This document shows positions 37,032 to 49,900 of a DNA stretch of 64,000 bases, one piece after another. Below the pieces are notes generated by a model. The model saw only the letters and a list, made by a program, of their open reading frames with translations. It did not search any database and had not been told where the DNA came from. Position 1 is the stretch's first letter. Every line of letters begins with the position of its first letter. Source of the stretch: Dactylellina haptotyla. Its lineage: Eukaryota > Ascomycota > Orbiliomycetes > Orbiliales > Orbiliaceae. A program made the position numbers and the translations under genes. Location: NCBI GenBank assembly GCA_031310005.1, contig CM062386.1:682001-746000 (forward strand), given 5' to 3'.

Positions 37032-39195
37032 CTACCGTCTCCTCGATTGTCCGAACCCGGTGCTCGGATGCTCGTACGCCGCCGAAGTACTAGACTCCCC
37101 TTCCCACGAACTACTACCGTAGCTACTCGACCTCCAACCACCAGGTCCGCTGTACCTCGCCCTTTCCCTCTGGGCTTCCCTTTGAGCTTCTCGTTGAGCT
37201 TCCCTTTGAGCTTCCCGCTGGGCTTCGCGTGCCCTTTCCCTTTCCCGCTCGTAACTTTCCCTTCTGGCTCCCTGACCTGTTAGATCGGGAATATTGTTGT
37301 TCAAGTAAGTCGCCGCGGCGGCGCCTGTGGCAGCACCCGTCCAGAACCCTGGTCTCCATTGTTCTTGCTGCTGTTGTTGGCGTGCAGCATAAGAACTACC
37401 CGTCGTCCTCCTAGACGTCGACGGTCGTTGTTGTTGTTGTTGTTTGTTGTATCGCTCGTCGTACGGCGGTGGAGCTTCGTCCCGGTATCTTCGCCAATTG
37501 TCACCGCCACCACCAGGTCCCCATCCGTCGTCCGGCCCGCCGCCTCCACCTCCACCGCCCGGACCACGTCGGACACCCCGCCGTGCGCCTTCAGGTGGAC
37601 CCTCAGGCGTCTTGTAGGCTCTGTAGGCGATGAAGGCGAAGAACCCAACAATCGACACCAACCAGAGGATAAATTCGATCATACCAGACCAGCCTATTAC
37701 CTCTTAATTAGAACCCCACGTTCCTGCAACATTGAATACGAAAGCTTGAGGAGTAAAACGTACTAGTCGTCGATACTGGTTTAGCTTCTTCCTCCTTTTT
37801 CTTTTCTTCCTCTTCCTTCTTCTTTTCTTCTTCTTTGACTTGTTCTTCGGTTTTGGGATATTTCTTATGCCCGGCTTCGGTTAACTAAGAGGAGAAACGA
37901 AAGACAGAGAAAGAGGAATCATGCATATGTTAGCCTTTTATCTCTACTCAATTTAAGTTTTTCTATTTCCGTTTCCAGGTTTAAACGGGATCATAGATGT
38001 TGAATACCTCGTGAATATCGGATAGACATACCATAAGAATATACTCAACTCCACAACTACCCTTGAGAACGAACGGGTCGTCTGCACTGGCGTAGCCTTC
38101 GCAGATGACGTCGGTAGCACCGAGTCTAAATAAGATCGGACGGTCCGTTAGATAACGCTGTATTCGCATTCGGGGCTTTATTCGGGGGATTTGTTATAGC
38201 TTACTTGAAGAAATGTGGTAGAGTAGCCTCGCAGCTCCATGACACACTATTCCCGAGTAGAGTTCGTTAGCAATTCTATCTGATATATTTGAATTAGATG
38301 TTTCTTTAAAATCGTGGCGAGTAATTAAAGACGTCATGCGGGGCGGTATATATTTTTGGATTTTGGAGATGGAGGTAGGAATATCGGGGTATAATGATGA
38401 TTGGCATGGATTTTTTTATATCCTTCTCAGAAACATACGCATAAAATGAATAACTAGGAATTGAAAAACATCGGAAAGTTTCAGGAATCAATTCCTCAAC
38501 GTATGTTCTTCATATAAAAAACCTCACGCCGAGAGATAGAAAAGATGGTGTAGATTGATCGAGCAACAGAACGAAGAAAGGGCCAGGCGGAATTAAAAGG
38601 TAGAGAGAGTACGTACTCGTCGTCATCTGATGTTTTTACAATCAAAAACAAGATTTACCAATTAGCTTCTTTCCACTATAGAATTTCCCGGAGAGTTTTG
38701 TCAAAATGGAGGGGAAATATACCGTAATCTGCATCCATGTTTGTGCACTTCATGACATCGACGTCCTATAGCAACCAACACAGCGAACGTTAGCACTTGC
38801 ACGTTCACGTTCACGTTTCCCCCCGTTTTCACGTAACCGAAAAATGTCCCCCCAAGACGCCACTTCTAAGACACCACAAAAAATTCGTAGCTTCTAGGAA
38901 AAGGGTAGAAGAAAGAATTACGAACATGCAAGTTTTTTGCATCCCCGCCGACGCATTTCAACTGCGGAATCGGCGATACTCGCCGGCTGGTCGTCATCTG
39001 GCCATGTCGTAGCGTGAGGCTCCGTATCCGCGAAAGCAGGATCTTGTCGCTTTTGGCTTTTGTTTTCGCGGTTGTGGTGGCGGTGGAGGCGGAAACGGTG
39101 TCTGATGCCGCTGCTGCGACAAGGGCGAAGGAGGAGAGAAGGAGGAGGGAGAGGAGGGTCGTCGCGGCTGCGGGGTGCCGTTTTCGTGGGCGCAT
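37032..39195 (-). CDS. SARAF (TMEM66) homologue, ER membrane protein
   Basis: Seven exons: 39195-38926, 38765-38723, 38626-38617, 38246-38205, 38125-38032, 37884-37764 and 37693-37032, giving 413 aa. A signal peptide (LLSLLLLSSFALVAAAASDT) leads into RIRSLTLRHGQMTTSRRVSP, IPQLKCVGG, VMKCTN, VSWSCEATLPHFFKLG, DVICEGYASADDPFVLKGSC and GVEY: the luminal Cys-rich SARAF domain. A charged Glu/Lys segment follows, then one membrane helix (MIEFILWLVSIVGFFAFIAY) and a cytosolic Gly/Arg/Gln-rich tail with REAQ repeats. Animal SARAF slows store-operated calcium entry; the fungal role is unproven. Exon 3 is a 10-nt microexon (Asp-rich), needed to keep frame. The first donor (GTTCGT) is weak, and intron 3 is unusually long at 370 nt. 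Confidence 0.87.
37170..37229 (-). repeat. REAQ-coding 12-nt tandem repeat (5 units)
   Basis: Five consecutive copies of a 12-nt unit coding Arg-Glu-Ala-Gln inside the cytosolic tail of the SARAF homologue. Synonymous differences between units (CGC/CGG/AGG/CGA for Arg) show the array is not brand new. It probably forms a charged helix. Copy number may vary between strains. Confidence 0.85.
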
Positions 39196-42155
39196 AGCTG
39201 GTGGTAGTTTTGCTCGATCCCTGGGTGGTTTTTTCTCGGGTGCGGAAGTTATGGTTCGAAAGGAGGATCTCGTAAAGAGAGCAAGGTGAGTAATGTCCGG
39301 GGTGTTGGATGTCGGAACGAGCGTCGTCTTTTTCGTCTCGGAAAGGGATAACGGCGGTAGTTGTAGGTCTTCGAGGGTTTATGGGTATACGAGGACTACG
39401 TACGACGGCGTCGAAAGGGGCCCGGCTGATACGAGAGATAGATAAAAGACGAGGAGATTCCACAGATCGTGTACGACCGACGGGAGGAAGGGAAGAGAAT
39501 GTGATCTGGCAGCCAGTTTGCAGTTTGCGGTTTCACGTAGACAGCAAAGAAGAGCAGGAACCCTGTCGCGAGTCGCCTGTCTGCACCGCAGCATAAATAT
39601 CAAATATAAGAAGAGAGCAAAGTGGGTCTTGCTAAATTGGAATGACAAGTAATCCAACTGGCGTGTCGTTTGCCGGCACAGCTTCCCAGTTCGGGTTGGC
39701 CTCTGCTCCCGTGATGGATATATAAATCCTTATGCTCGGGGCAGAGCCATGTCGGAGATACTTTATTGACATGTGTCGTCGAACTCGGCCGGCTTCACGA
39801 CTCTTCTCTACTGTGATAACATCCATCTTGAATTCCGGTCTCCAGTTGGGGATATCGATAAGGGTCGCCGCTGTGTTACCCTGGCCGTTTCAAACCATGC
39901 AGCCCGCAGTGGGACAGGATAATCCCCAAATACCAGGCCGACTTGCTAAGTTATCTGATTTAATATCACGTCCAATAGATTAAAAATCAATCAAAGACCC
40001 GAGCAATGAAATTCTCTATTATCTATTAAAAGATCGATCCAGAAGTTTCAAATTCCAGAAACGCGGGGTTGGCCGTGCGATAACGCATGGCGCCGGACCA
40101 GCTCTACCTCCCACTTTCTACCAAAAGTTTAAAGTACTCTCCCAATTGACAAATGTACACTCCACCAAATTTTCGGTGAAGCCATACCGAATCCCGTATA
40201 TAGAATACCTCCCATGATCTCGGTCTGGCAATGTCCAAATCCCCTCCCTGTGAAAGGCTGTGTTGATTCGTCGCACGGTCACATACCCACATCACGTTGA
40301 CAGGGTCCCCACCTGCACCACACAAGCACCCTTCACTACGTCACAGTTCGGGAAACAAAAAAGAAGAAAACTACCCACTGACAGCACCGATATACATCTC
40401 CACTATCGAATGAAATCTACAGAAACACGATACTAAGAACACGTACCTGAACATCCGTATGCATCCAAAACAGAAACGGCATAACCAGCAGCTTGGTCCT
40501 ATGGCGGTGCAGCCGGTGTTCTTGCCGTGGCTTTCCTATCTTTCTAGACGGATCCGTGGGCTTCGCGCGGACGGGAAAGGTCTAGTATCGTCCGGACCGA
40601 GGAAAGGTTTGTCTGTTTTCGCACGAAACAATAGCCGGTAATAGAACGTTTCGTCTACGTTTAGGAGGCAACGGCAATGGCAAAAATATGTTTTTCATTC
40701 CATGCATGCGCCTTGTGGGGAAAAACCAAGAAATATTTTTGCGTCTCTATGATATCACGTATCTCCCACCAAGAGATTTGATTACGACAATTTGTTTTTT
40801 TTTTTTTACTTTGGGATTTTCCCGTCGGAATCTTGGTATTCCATTGCCCTGCATGGCATGTGGCGTTTCATGACCATCTTCATTCGTAGGGAACCGGAAA
40901 GTAGGCTGTGAGGCGAAGAATGGCTTTGACTCTGCCAAGTTTCTTCAACCGAAAACATCGATACATCAAACTAGTTTACAGCGGAATTAAAGATAGCAGA
41001 ATCAGAACAATAGACAGGGTAGACGTTCACATTACGTTACGTTGCACTGCGACTAATTCTGAGGAATGTCAATCGATCAGATCGTAGAATTCATTAATTC
41101 GTGAGCAGTAAAAGCGAACACTGGAGCCTGTTGTCTTAACAGGCTCCCCACCCAATCCTTCCTCTCCGGACAACTATCTGATACCAGATATTTCAAGCCA
41201 TCCTCTGTTTCACTACCAAAAACAAATTATTTGACCAAATGAAATATAGTAATCAATAAAAAGCTAGGCTTGTGAAGACAAAGGTAGCAATAAAAGAAGA
41301 AGAAAAAAGAATACCGTCTTTGTACAAGGAAAATCGTAAGAAAACCGACATGATATGGTCCCGACTCCGTACTGTACTTGCTCATTGAAAATCGAAAAAT
41401 CCCGCCAGAATGCACACACTTACATGTATAAAACCAGATATAAAAAAAGATAATGTGACAGAAGAAATAAAATAAAAATAAAAACGCCAAAAAATCCATC
41501 GCAAACGAGGGTTGATAAAGGTAACAAAAAGCGAAAGACGTATAAACTCCTCGTGAAAAAAGAACGCAGAAACAATAGAAAAACCCAATTGTAGTAAAAC
41601 AAACATGCTGTATTTTGCAAATACATCTTTGATCTAGAAAAGAAGAATATAAACCTGAAAAAGAACTATTCCGCCGTTACTTTTCTCTTCCATTCGGATT
41701 TTTGGTGGCTTTTGTTTTTAGTTTTGTCCGGTTCGTCCCATCGAGATGTTTTTTTTCGTGAGCCATCGTGAAAGCAGTCATAAGCAAAAACGAACAACGA
41801 GAGTGTATAAATACAGTATTTTGAAAGGTAAAAACGGATATTAGAATGGGTATTCTACTAACAGGGAATCATTAGTTGTGTCAACTAGAAACCCTTTCAA
41901 GCTTTCTAGAGCCCTAGTGGAGCCTGTCCGTAGTAGTAAGAAAGAGAGAAAGAAAAAAAGAAAGGGGAAAGTAGAAGGATATTAAATGAAGGTATATGCC
42001 AAGGGCATCTTAAGAAACGAAGCCAGCGCTTGTCGGGAGCGTAGCGAATTGAAGGAAAAATGAAGGTGCGTCCAGAAGGACTACCCTTTAAAGAATGGCC
42101 AACCAGGCACATCCGTGAGATAGAAAGTATAAGGAAATCTGTCAGAACTGTGACT
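39196..42155. other. 3 kb intergenic region
   Basis: Holds the SARAF promoter and the 3' flank of the Hal4-like kinase. AT-rich, with a T-run at about 40795-40808 and a purine-rich run at 41938-41971. All open frames are under 100 codons and lack domains. No RNA gene is recognised. Confidence 0.45.
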
Positions 42156-43974
42156 TTAGGCCTTAACTTGCTTAGAAGCCTGGACGTCCTCAGCTTGGTT
42201 AGCTGGCAAGGGTTGATGATGTTGGTGGTTTCGCACACTTGGGTTATCACCTTCTTCGCCGGCCTGACAGACTCTGATTTCTCTTCCCCATTCGGACTTT
42301 AATACTTGCGAGGCGGTAATACGACGAGTTGGATTCGGATCCAGGATGGAGTAGATGACGTTACGGCAGCGGGCCTGGGTTTCAAAAATGTCAGTATATA
42401 CTTTCAGATGAGTTGATAAAGGACACATGGTTGCATACCCTATGGAGACTCTCAATGGGCCCGTACCCGGCCTCGTCTTTCCTGCCCTCCAAGTACTTCT
42501 GGAAGAACTCATCCTCCTCCCGTTTTGCAACACGCCAGAGATGTCGTCCGGTTCTCATAGCCATGTAGATGACACCAGTGGCCCAAACGTCGACGGCTCT
42601 CGGGTCGAATTCCTTCTCAATGTACTCCTCGGGGGAGATATAAGGAGCGGAACCACAGAGACCACAGGTCTTGTGGGCTTCCTTCTCCCAAGCCATACGG
42701 AAACACTCTCCGTTACCGAAATCTGTGATCTTCAAGGCACCACGACTGGTAAGGAGCAGGTTCTCCGGCTTCAAGTCACGATGGGCAACACCCATTTCGT
42801 GCATGTACTCAACCCCACGCATCAATTGCTTGAAATAGCAATCGGCCTCGGCACAGTCGAGCTTTCCGGCGGACAAGATGAGAGTGTACAAATCACCACC
42901 AGCGCAGTACTCCATAACCTCGCAGTAATCGCCCTTGGAATCCTGGAGGAGGTCCAATGTGTGGATGACATTGGGGTGGCGTAAACTCGAGGAAATACAG
43001 AACTCAGACGTCAGACGCTTGTTGTATCGTTTTGCGGATTCCTGGGGACGACGTCTGAACTCCTTGACAGCGTAAAGCTGTTCCTTTCCTTCATTATCGG
43101 CTTTGTGTGATATCCTGACGATACCAAAGGCGCCACGTCCGACGACTTCCTGGCATTTGCCGTATTTCTCGACCAATGTGGAGGTTGCGTTGGGGCCACC
43201 CTTCTTATCGGCGGCGAGCTTGTCCTTGTCAGCTTTCAGCTGTTCGACCCATGAGGAGACAAGGTTGAGGTTGTCATGATCGTGGAACTCGTCCCTCTTC
43301 TTTCCCAAGAGAAGGTCACGGAACAAGTCCGTGAGCTTTTCCTGTCGTTTAGCACTTTTCAGATGATGTGTGTGGTTGCCGTCAGCCAAGACATCGAAGC
43401 GTTTCATCATAGCAAGTTCTTTCGACTTGTCTTTGCCGTTTGTGACAGGTTTCGAGGAACCGGAAGAAGAGAAGGAAGCGGACTCTTCAGCAATGCTGTT
43501 CTTTTTGCTCGGAGGTTTCATTTCGAGCTTCTTCTCGGCGCCGTTTACATGCTGACGCTCGGTGGACGACCTCTCACCGTTGACTGGGGTGGGAGCAGAG
43601 GACATGGCCGGGGTGGTATCCGCTGTCGAGCCGTCCTTCTTGCCGGTTCTCGAGAACATGCGTTGTAACGAGTTCTTGGGCTTCTGCGGGGTGGGAGCCT
43701 GGATGGCGGGAGCTGGGAGCTCGATGGGGGACGACTGTTTCGACAATTGGGCGCCGATGACTGGGGAGTGTTTTGTGGAATTGCCGGGGCTGCGTTCGGA
43801 AGCCGAGTCTGCTGTGGGTGGTGCGGCAACACCGTTTAGTTTGGGGGAGGTGGTGGGGGTGGTACGGGTGAGTTTCTCGACGAGACGACTGCTACTCGAC
43901 GTGGACCGAGAATTAGGCGGTTTTGACGACGAGGTGCCTTCCGACTTGCTCTCTGTTTCGGTAGTGGTGGCCAT
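42156..43974 (-). CDS. Hal4/Sat4-type serine/threonine kinase
   Basis: Two exons, 43974-42439 and 42374-42156 (64-nt intron), give 584 aa. The N-terminal ~270 residues are disordered and Ser/Thr/Pro-rich. The kinase domain (~270-545) has VVGRGAFGIVRIS, AVKEFRRR, HRDLKPENLLL, ITDFGNGECFRMAWE and APYISPEEY, then CRNVIYSILDPNPTRRITAS. This is the fungal NPR/HAL family pattern; yeast Hal4 (Sat4) and Hal5 stabilise Trk potassium transporters and other plasma-membrane permeases, so ion homeostasis is inferred. The frame stays open for 66 codons upstream of the chosen ATG without another ATG. A spliced 5' exon or a non-AUG start is possible, but MATTTETESK is the simplest start. Confidence 0.88.
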
Positions 43975-46900
43975 GTTGTCGGTGGATATCACGAAGCCGG
44001 GCACGGTGGCGGATGGTATTCTGTTTCCTGATGAAGTCGGGTGGGGAGCAGAGGAAGAAGAGAAGAGGTCGAGCTGAGGCGGGTTTGGTGGGTGGGAGGA
44101 GGGCTGGACGGATGTGTTGCGGGCGAGGTGTTGGACTGGCAGATTTGCAGTCGAGCTGAGACGGATTGGCAAGCTGGTTGATTTGCTGCGGGCGAGCGAG
44201 ATTATTGCGGACGAGAGGCGGTTATTTATTTATTCTCCCTTTGAAGTCGAAGCAGCAGCGAACAGCGGACGGATGAGATGGTGGACAGTAATAGCTGACA
44301 GACGGAGTGAAAATATATAGCGGAAGAGTATAATAGCAGTATTGATTATAAATCGGGACCTGGAAAAGGGCGAGAGAAGAGGAAATCGGAAGAAGGAAGA
44401 GGCGGTCAGTATGCCAGATACGGGCGAAGAGGGGGAAATTATACTTTTCTCGGGTTCGGCGTAGAACGACCAAATGGATTCGTTCAGTTCAAACGGAGCA
44501 CGGTGCAGGAGGTGGGAAAGCAACTAGGTAGTATTAAAATGCAGGCAAGCTTGCTTTTACTTTGGCAGCCAGCTGACCCGCATTTTACGGAATGGATTGG
44601 GTAAACTTACGAGAAAAGACGCAACAGGACTGAGCACTCGAAACGCTGCTCTCGGGCGATTCGTCTGATATATTTCGTTCTAACAAACTGACAGACGCTC
44701 GCTCCAACCTGTTGGTAACCTGCTGCGGTTGGCTTATTCACCGCTCGACTTTTATTTTTTGTTTCTTTCGACTGGGCGATTATTTATTGGTGGGACGCAA
44801 GAAAACGTTCCTGGAACCGGGTGGAAGTGCTTCTCTGTGGCTGTGCGAGATCTGCCTTTGTTAGCTAGCTTCGCTACTGCCCGGATTCAGGTTGTTCTTT
44901 CGGGCCTTCGTTCTTTCGTGGCAGAGAAAACAGGATATTCGGGTTGGGATTCAGCCGGGGAGCAGACTATCTGAGCACTGAGGATAATTATTCGCCAGAG
45001 GGAAGGGCGGTAAAACCGAATTTAACTGCAAGTCCAAAGAGCAATTCTGGCTGGAGGCGAACGCGAACGGGGGGCCAGCTTTTATGACGAACGGTTTTGG
45101 AGCACTGAAGGCTAATTCATTTCCATCATTGGGACCAATCCAGCCAGAAGCCACTCGCCCGCCCACCAGCTCCCGCGGGTCTTGGCCCCCATCCTGGATG
45201 CTTAGAACGGAACAATGGGCTACTCGTACTCAATCCAATCAGCCAGCCACGGTCATTGATGCTGCCGGGCTGCGCATTGATTGACACAGGAAACATTTTA
45301 CGATCGAATGCCTGCTGATGAAACAGAAATTTGCCGACCTGGAGTTGGTTCCCAATCAAGCTCGCACCTGCGTCAAAAGGAGAACCCAAGAAGAGATCCG
45401 CCTGAAAAACCCGGTTGTACCGCTTCCCGGATGCAAAGGTCCAGCCGAAAACGAAAATCACAAACAAAAGAGTTGCAACTTGAAGCCTTACGTGGACAGG
45501 ATGTCTGTCTTCTCTACGTTCTACAATCCAGGGCATGCGCAGGGCACAAGGCTTTTTTTTTTTTGCCACGAGTTTAGGCGACTTACCTTACCGTCGTTTC
45601 CAAGGAATAGGTTGGGGTCCTTCCTGCTGGTGCTGTTGGTTGGTCCCTGTCGATTTCGACCAAATGGGTCGAATCCGAAGGGTTCGATTGGACAGCGCTT
45701 CCCTGGTAAGTATTACTAAAAACTGCGGAAATTTTTTTTATAGCGGAGTGCTTCACAGTTTTTCCAAAGCTCTTTGGTGGGAAAAAATTACAGGCAAGAA
45801 AAAATCTGGTAGGAAAAACCCTTGGGGTGGTGGGCGTCTCCGCTTGGAGCTGAATAGAGAGAAAATTTTCACCTTGTCGATGAGCTCTAGACCGTTACGT
45901 TTCTCTCGAGTAAGCAAAACAAGCTTTTGGTGGGAAAAAGGGAAAAGTTGGGCGGGAGGTCGTATTCTTCGCTTTGATTGCTAATCCAGCCATCAAGCCC
46001 TGGTGGCCTTTTTTTCCCCCTTCTGAGTTTTGACATGAACGTTCTCGAGTGCCCAGGCATCTAAAAATTGCAATTCGTGCGCTTGCCCAACAGGGTCTGG
46101 TTCAGGTACCTGACCTAGCCGTCCTAACCTAGTAGATCTAAGATACTGATACCAAGCTTGGTATCAAGATAAACGAAAAATTAAAAATCAAAAATATGTA
46201 GACGGTGTCTGAACCTCGCAGCGCTTGACAGCGAGGCTGGGAACTGGGTCCAAGGGTTGAAGGCTCTTTTGCTCTGAGCGCTCATTCTGCAAGGTCGCAT
46301 CGAGCGCATCCTCCAAGACTAGCAGTAGCATCATGGGCACGAAAATTAAATGCCTCTATCAGTGGGGTTGCTAGTTCAAAAAGTCCAGGAGAGAGAGGTC
46401 TTTCTTTAATCGCTAGCTCAGAACAAGGCTTCACGATCCCAGCTAGCTCTAGGGTTCAATATTTCTGCGCCACAAAACAATATAGGGCTCATGCCGAACC
46501 TAAGGCTTAAATTGTAAAGAACATGTTCACAAGAACTAGATTGGGATTGGGCAAAACAAAATATAGTCGGAGTGGAAGTGGGTTTTCCCAAAGGACCGAA
46601 ATCTGGGAGATTCCGATGATATCAGAAAGTGAGACTGCCCACGGCTCCGCGGTAGCCACGGTCAAAATTCAAAACAACAAAAGATCTCGCGAAGAAGAAG
46701 AAAAAAACATCGCATTGCGTCGGTTTTCGAGGCGGGAAAAAAATTGCGTACACAAGCTGTCGAGCCGAATATTCCATATCGCCGATGCCGCCTTCTAAAC
46801 ACATGCCTCATTTCGCCCATCTCGAGAACGAAAGAAGGGAATAAAGGAAGCTCTTGCTGTTTGACACCCCAAAAAGTCCTGCAGCTTGCATTGCATGCCT

Positions 46901-49900
46901 TCATACATGCAGCGCCTAGAGAATAAGCTGCTGCTGCCACCATTTCGCAACTGCAGTTAACTGCAACTGCGTGGGATAAATTCAGAACCCCCAAGGAAAA
47001 GAACGCCAAAACGACAGGATAGTCTGTAGCCAGCCGTCGGCTGTGGAACGGGGTACAGCTGTGAACCAGGGCCTCCCCTCCCTGCGAGAGGAGGTTGTCC
47101 GAACTGGAAGGCTCAGTCGTGTACCAAGACAACACCATTGGAAGAACACGATCCAATCCAATATCAAAAAAGTGAATTGCCAATTAACCAAGAAATTCAA
47201 CCGACAGATGGCAACCCCCCTCCCCATGGCCATGCTCCATACCTGCAGCTAACACATCTATAACAGGCGGTGTTTTTTTCTCCCTGAGGGTGTCTTGTCC
47301 TTCTCGAAACCAGATCAGCAAATTATGAGATAATCGCACATGCAGCTAGCAAGGGCTCTAAACGATTGGTATCCACTTATTCGCCAGCGCAAGACCAGCT
47401 AGCTACCTTAGCTCCAGCCAAACGCCAGAGCTAGCTCCCCAAGCCCCCCTAGTAGCTTTCCATCGAGCATTATTATCAACCTTAACAGCCATCTTTAATA
47501 GCCACGCAAGAGGGCGTGTGTGCACAAGAGAAAACAAAGGCGCTAGCTGGCCGTTCTAAACCTAAAAGCTTGAGCACATGAGACTGTTTTATCTCGGTAA
47601 CTCATTCCGAGGGAATTTTGCTATAAGCCCAATTGCCTATCTGCCTCTTCAGCCTGCGTACTAAGTATTTTTCCCTTCTGTTACCCGTTCGTTCGGTTCC
47701 AGACATCGGGTAAATCGGTGGGTCCCCTTTACTCCTCTTTCATGCATGAACGAACTGAGAAGAGGAGAACATATGAAATGAGAAGCTCCACGCTGGGTTG
47801 CCTTTACGCTCCAAGAGGGGTAGCTAAAGCTAATTTGGATCCACAATTTGCATGGAGAGCGGTAGCTTGGGTAGCAACGTAGGGTATCAATTTCCGTGGC
47901 TTTTACCTCTTCTTTCCCGAAGATCATGGCTAAGCTGCTAGGAGGACGGAAAACCGGACCAAGTGAGAATCGCAACAAATTTTATTTTGGAAATTGCATT
48001 TGAATATTATTTTTTCTCTTAGAAGTTCCAGGTGTGGGAGAAGGGAAGTTTCTCTCCGCTGCGCCAGAATGCAGCGCAGTTGCTGCAGAGGAATGGGAGT
48101 TTGGGAGTTCCAATGCTGCGGGTGTACGGATACTGAACTCTGGACTCGGAGCTCCCACGTTGCTCATGTCACCTTTTCACCAGCTCCCCAACTCACGCAC
48201 AGGCCATCGAAACCGCAAAAATGCGAAATGCATCGTATGTCAGATATTTTCCTTCGCACAGCGAGTACAATACGACTGCGTGCTGCAAGTTTAACCCGGC
48301 CCTGTCTAAGAGGTATATAAATAGCTCCAATGTGACAGATTTGTTTTTTGTTTAACACGATTTTATATCGAGTGGCGACGGGTGAAGCGTTTTGGACGTG
48401 TCCCTCGAACGCAACACGAAAATGCACGCCTGCAGAGATTCGATGTCCAGACCGAACAAGGCCTCGTGGAGAAAATCGTGAACTCGCACACCTTTCTATC
48501 CGTCCGCTGCAGCGAAAAATCTCACTTGCAGCCGCCCTAAGCTGACCAAAATATCAGAGTAACGAGCAGCTGGGGGCCGCGGACAGGACCGCAGTACCGT
48601 TAGCGACGTCGTATACACAGAACAAAATTATACTTTTTTTTTTTAAATTGAGCGTTTTCGTTCGGACCCCGCCAGATATGACATTATGACATGCAACATA
48701 ATGACTAACGAAATCGTCTGGGCATGGATCTGGCAAAGCTGCTCATATGATCAAGTGATTCATGATGACGGACAGGTTTGAACATCAAACCCCAACTCTA
48801 AACAAAGAGATACGTTTGCGAGCCCCAGCCAAGCAGGCGAACAAGGGTCTCTATCGACGATCTAATTTTCCTTTCGAAGCTTGTTCCTTTCGCGAACGCG
48901 CGGCTTTTTTTCCCTCACGATTCGCTGAGACCCGGGGAAGCGAATTGAAACAAATTGTTCTATGTTTACTTCCTTTTCTATTTAGAAATTTATCCAGAGT
49001 GAAATATTACTTAAATTCTTGCAAGGGCAATCAGGCCGAGGTACGAGAAAGTCCACACCCGAAAAAGCTAAAGCGGATCCGGGCGAGAGTTTCATACAGC
49101 ATACGTCAGGGTGAGGAGTTACAAACAGGACCTTTTTATACTTTATACACCAACCAACATGGCAGCTGACGGCGCTTCCCAGGTCGAGTGGACTGTTGCC
49201 TCCCGGGTTAAATGTTTACGATGGAATGTTGATGGGGTTTCCTCCTAAACATGCATGGTATGCATATCATCAGACGTACAGGAGAGATTTGATGTTTCTG
49301 GGTGATGATGCGCAGAGGAACCGCACACAGGAACAATTGATTTGAACAGAATCCTGGGTAGTTGGTTCGCAACCTGGTACACACCCACCACTACATTCGA
49401 GCGGATTTTTGGGGAGGCTGGTGTTGGCAAAAACCCGATTTAATTCACGCTAGTTTGGTGCATAAAACGAGGGTTTGAAAAGAGAAGGATTCACGCGATT
49501 TCCACGTTTCGGACAAGACGTTTTGACATGATGGTCGCCAGATTGGCCCGGATGAGCTACCAGGTGTCAGCTAGCGACCAAGCTACCCTAAATGCCAAGC
49601 GTAACTAGCTACACCTGAGCAGCTACATGCTACAATTGATCAAATAGCTCGAAACACCTGGTAGCTTGGACATCGATCATGAAATCTCGAGGATCCAGCT
49701 GATCTCGCTGGTTTTCTCCGATGGAAAATGGCTTATTTTCCCTCGTCCTCCTTACTGCTGCCGCTATCCCAATTGCCTGCATGCCTCCGCAATCGAGAAG
49801 GTCGGAACCGTTAACCCAGGCAATAACAGCTAGCGAGACAACGGGGATACCTACAGATACCTGCAGTGCAGCAGCTAGCTACTGCAGCCGGTATCTGTAG

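Noticed and set aside
46662-47183. 173-codon minus-strand frame in the gene desert
   Set aside because: No domain and irregular composition; several frames of similar length overlap it, and there is no spliced extension.
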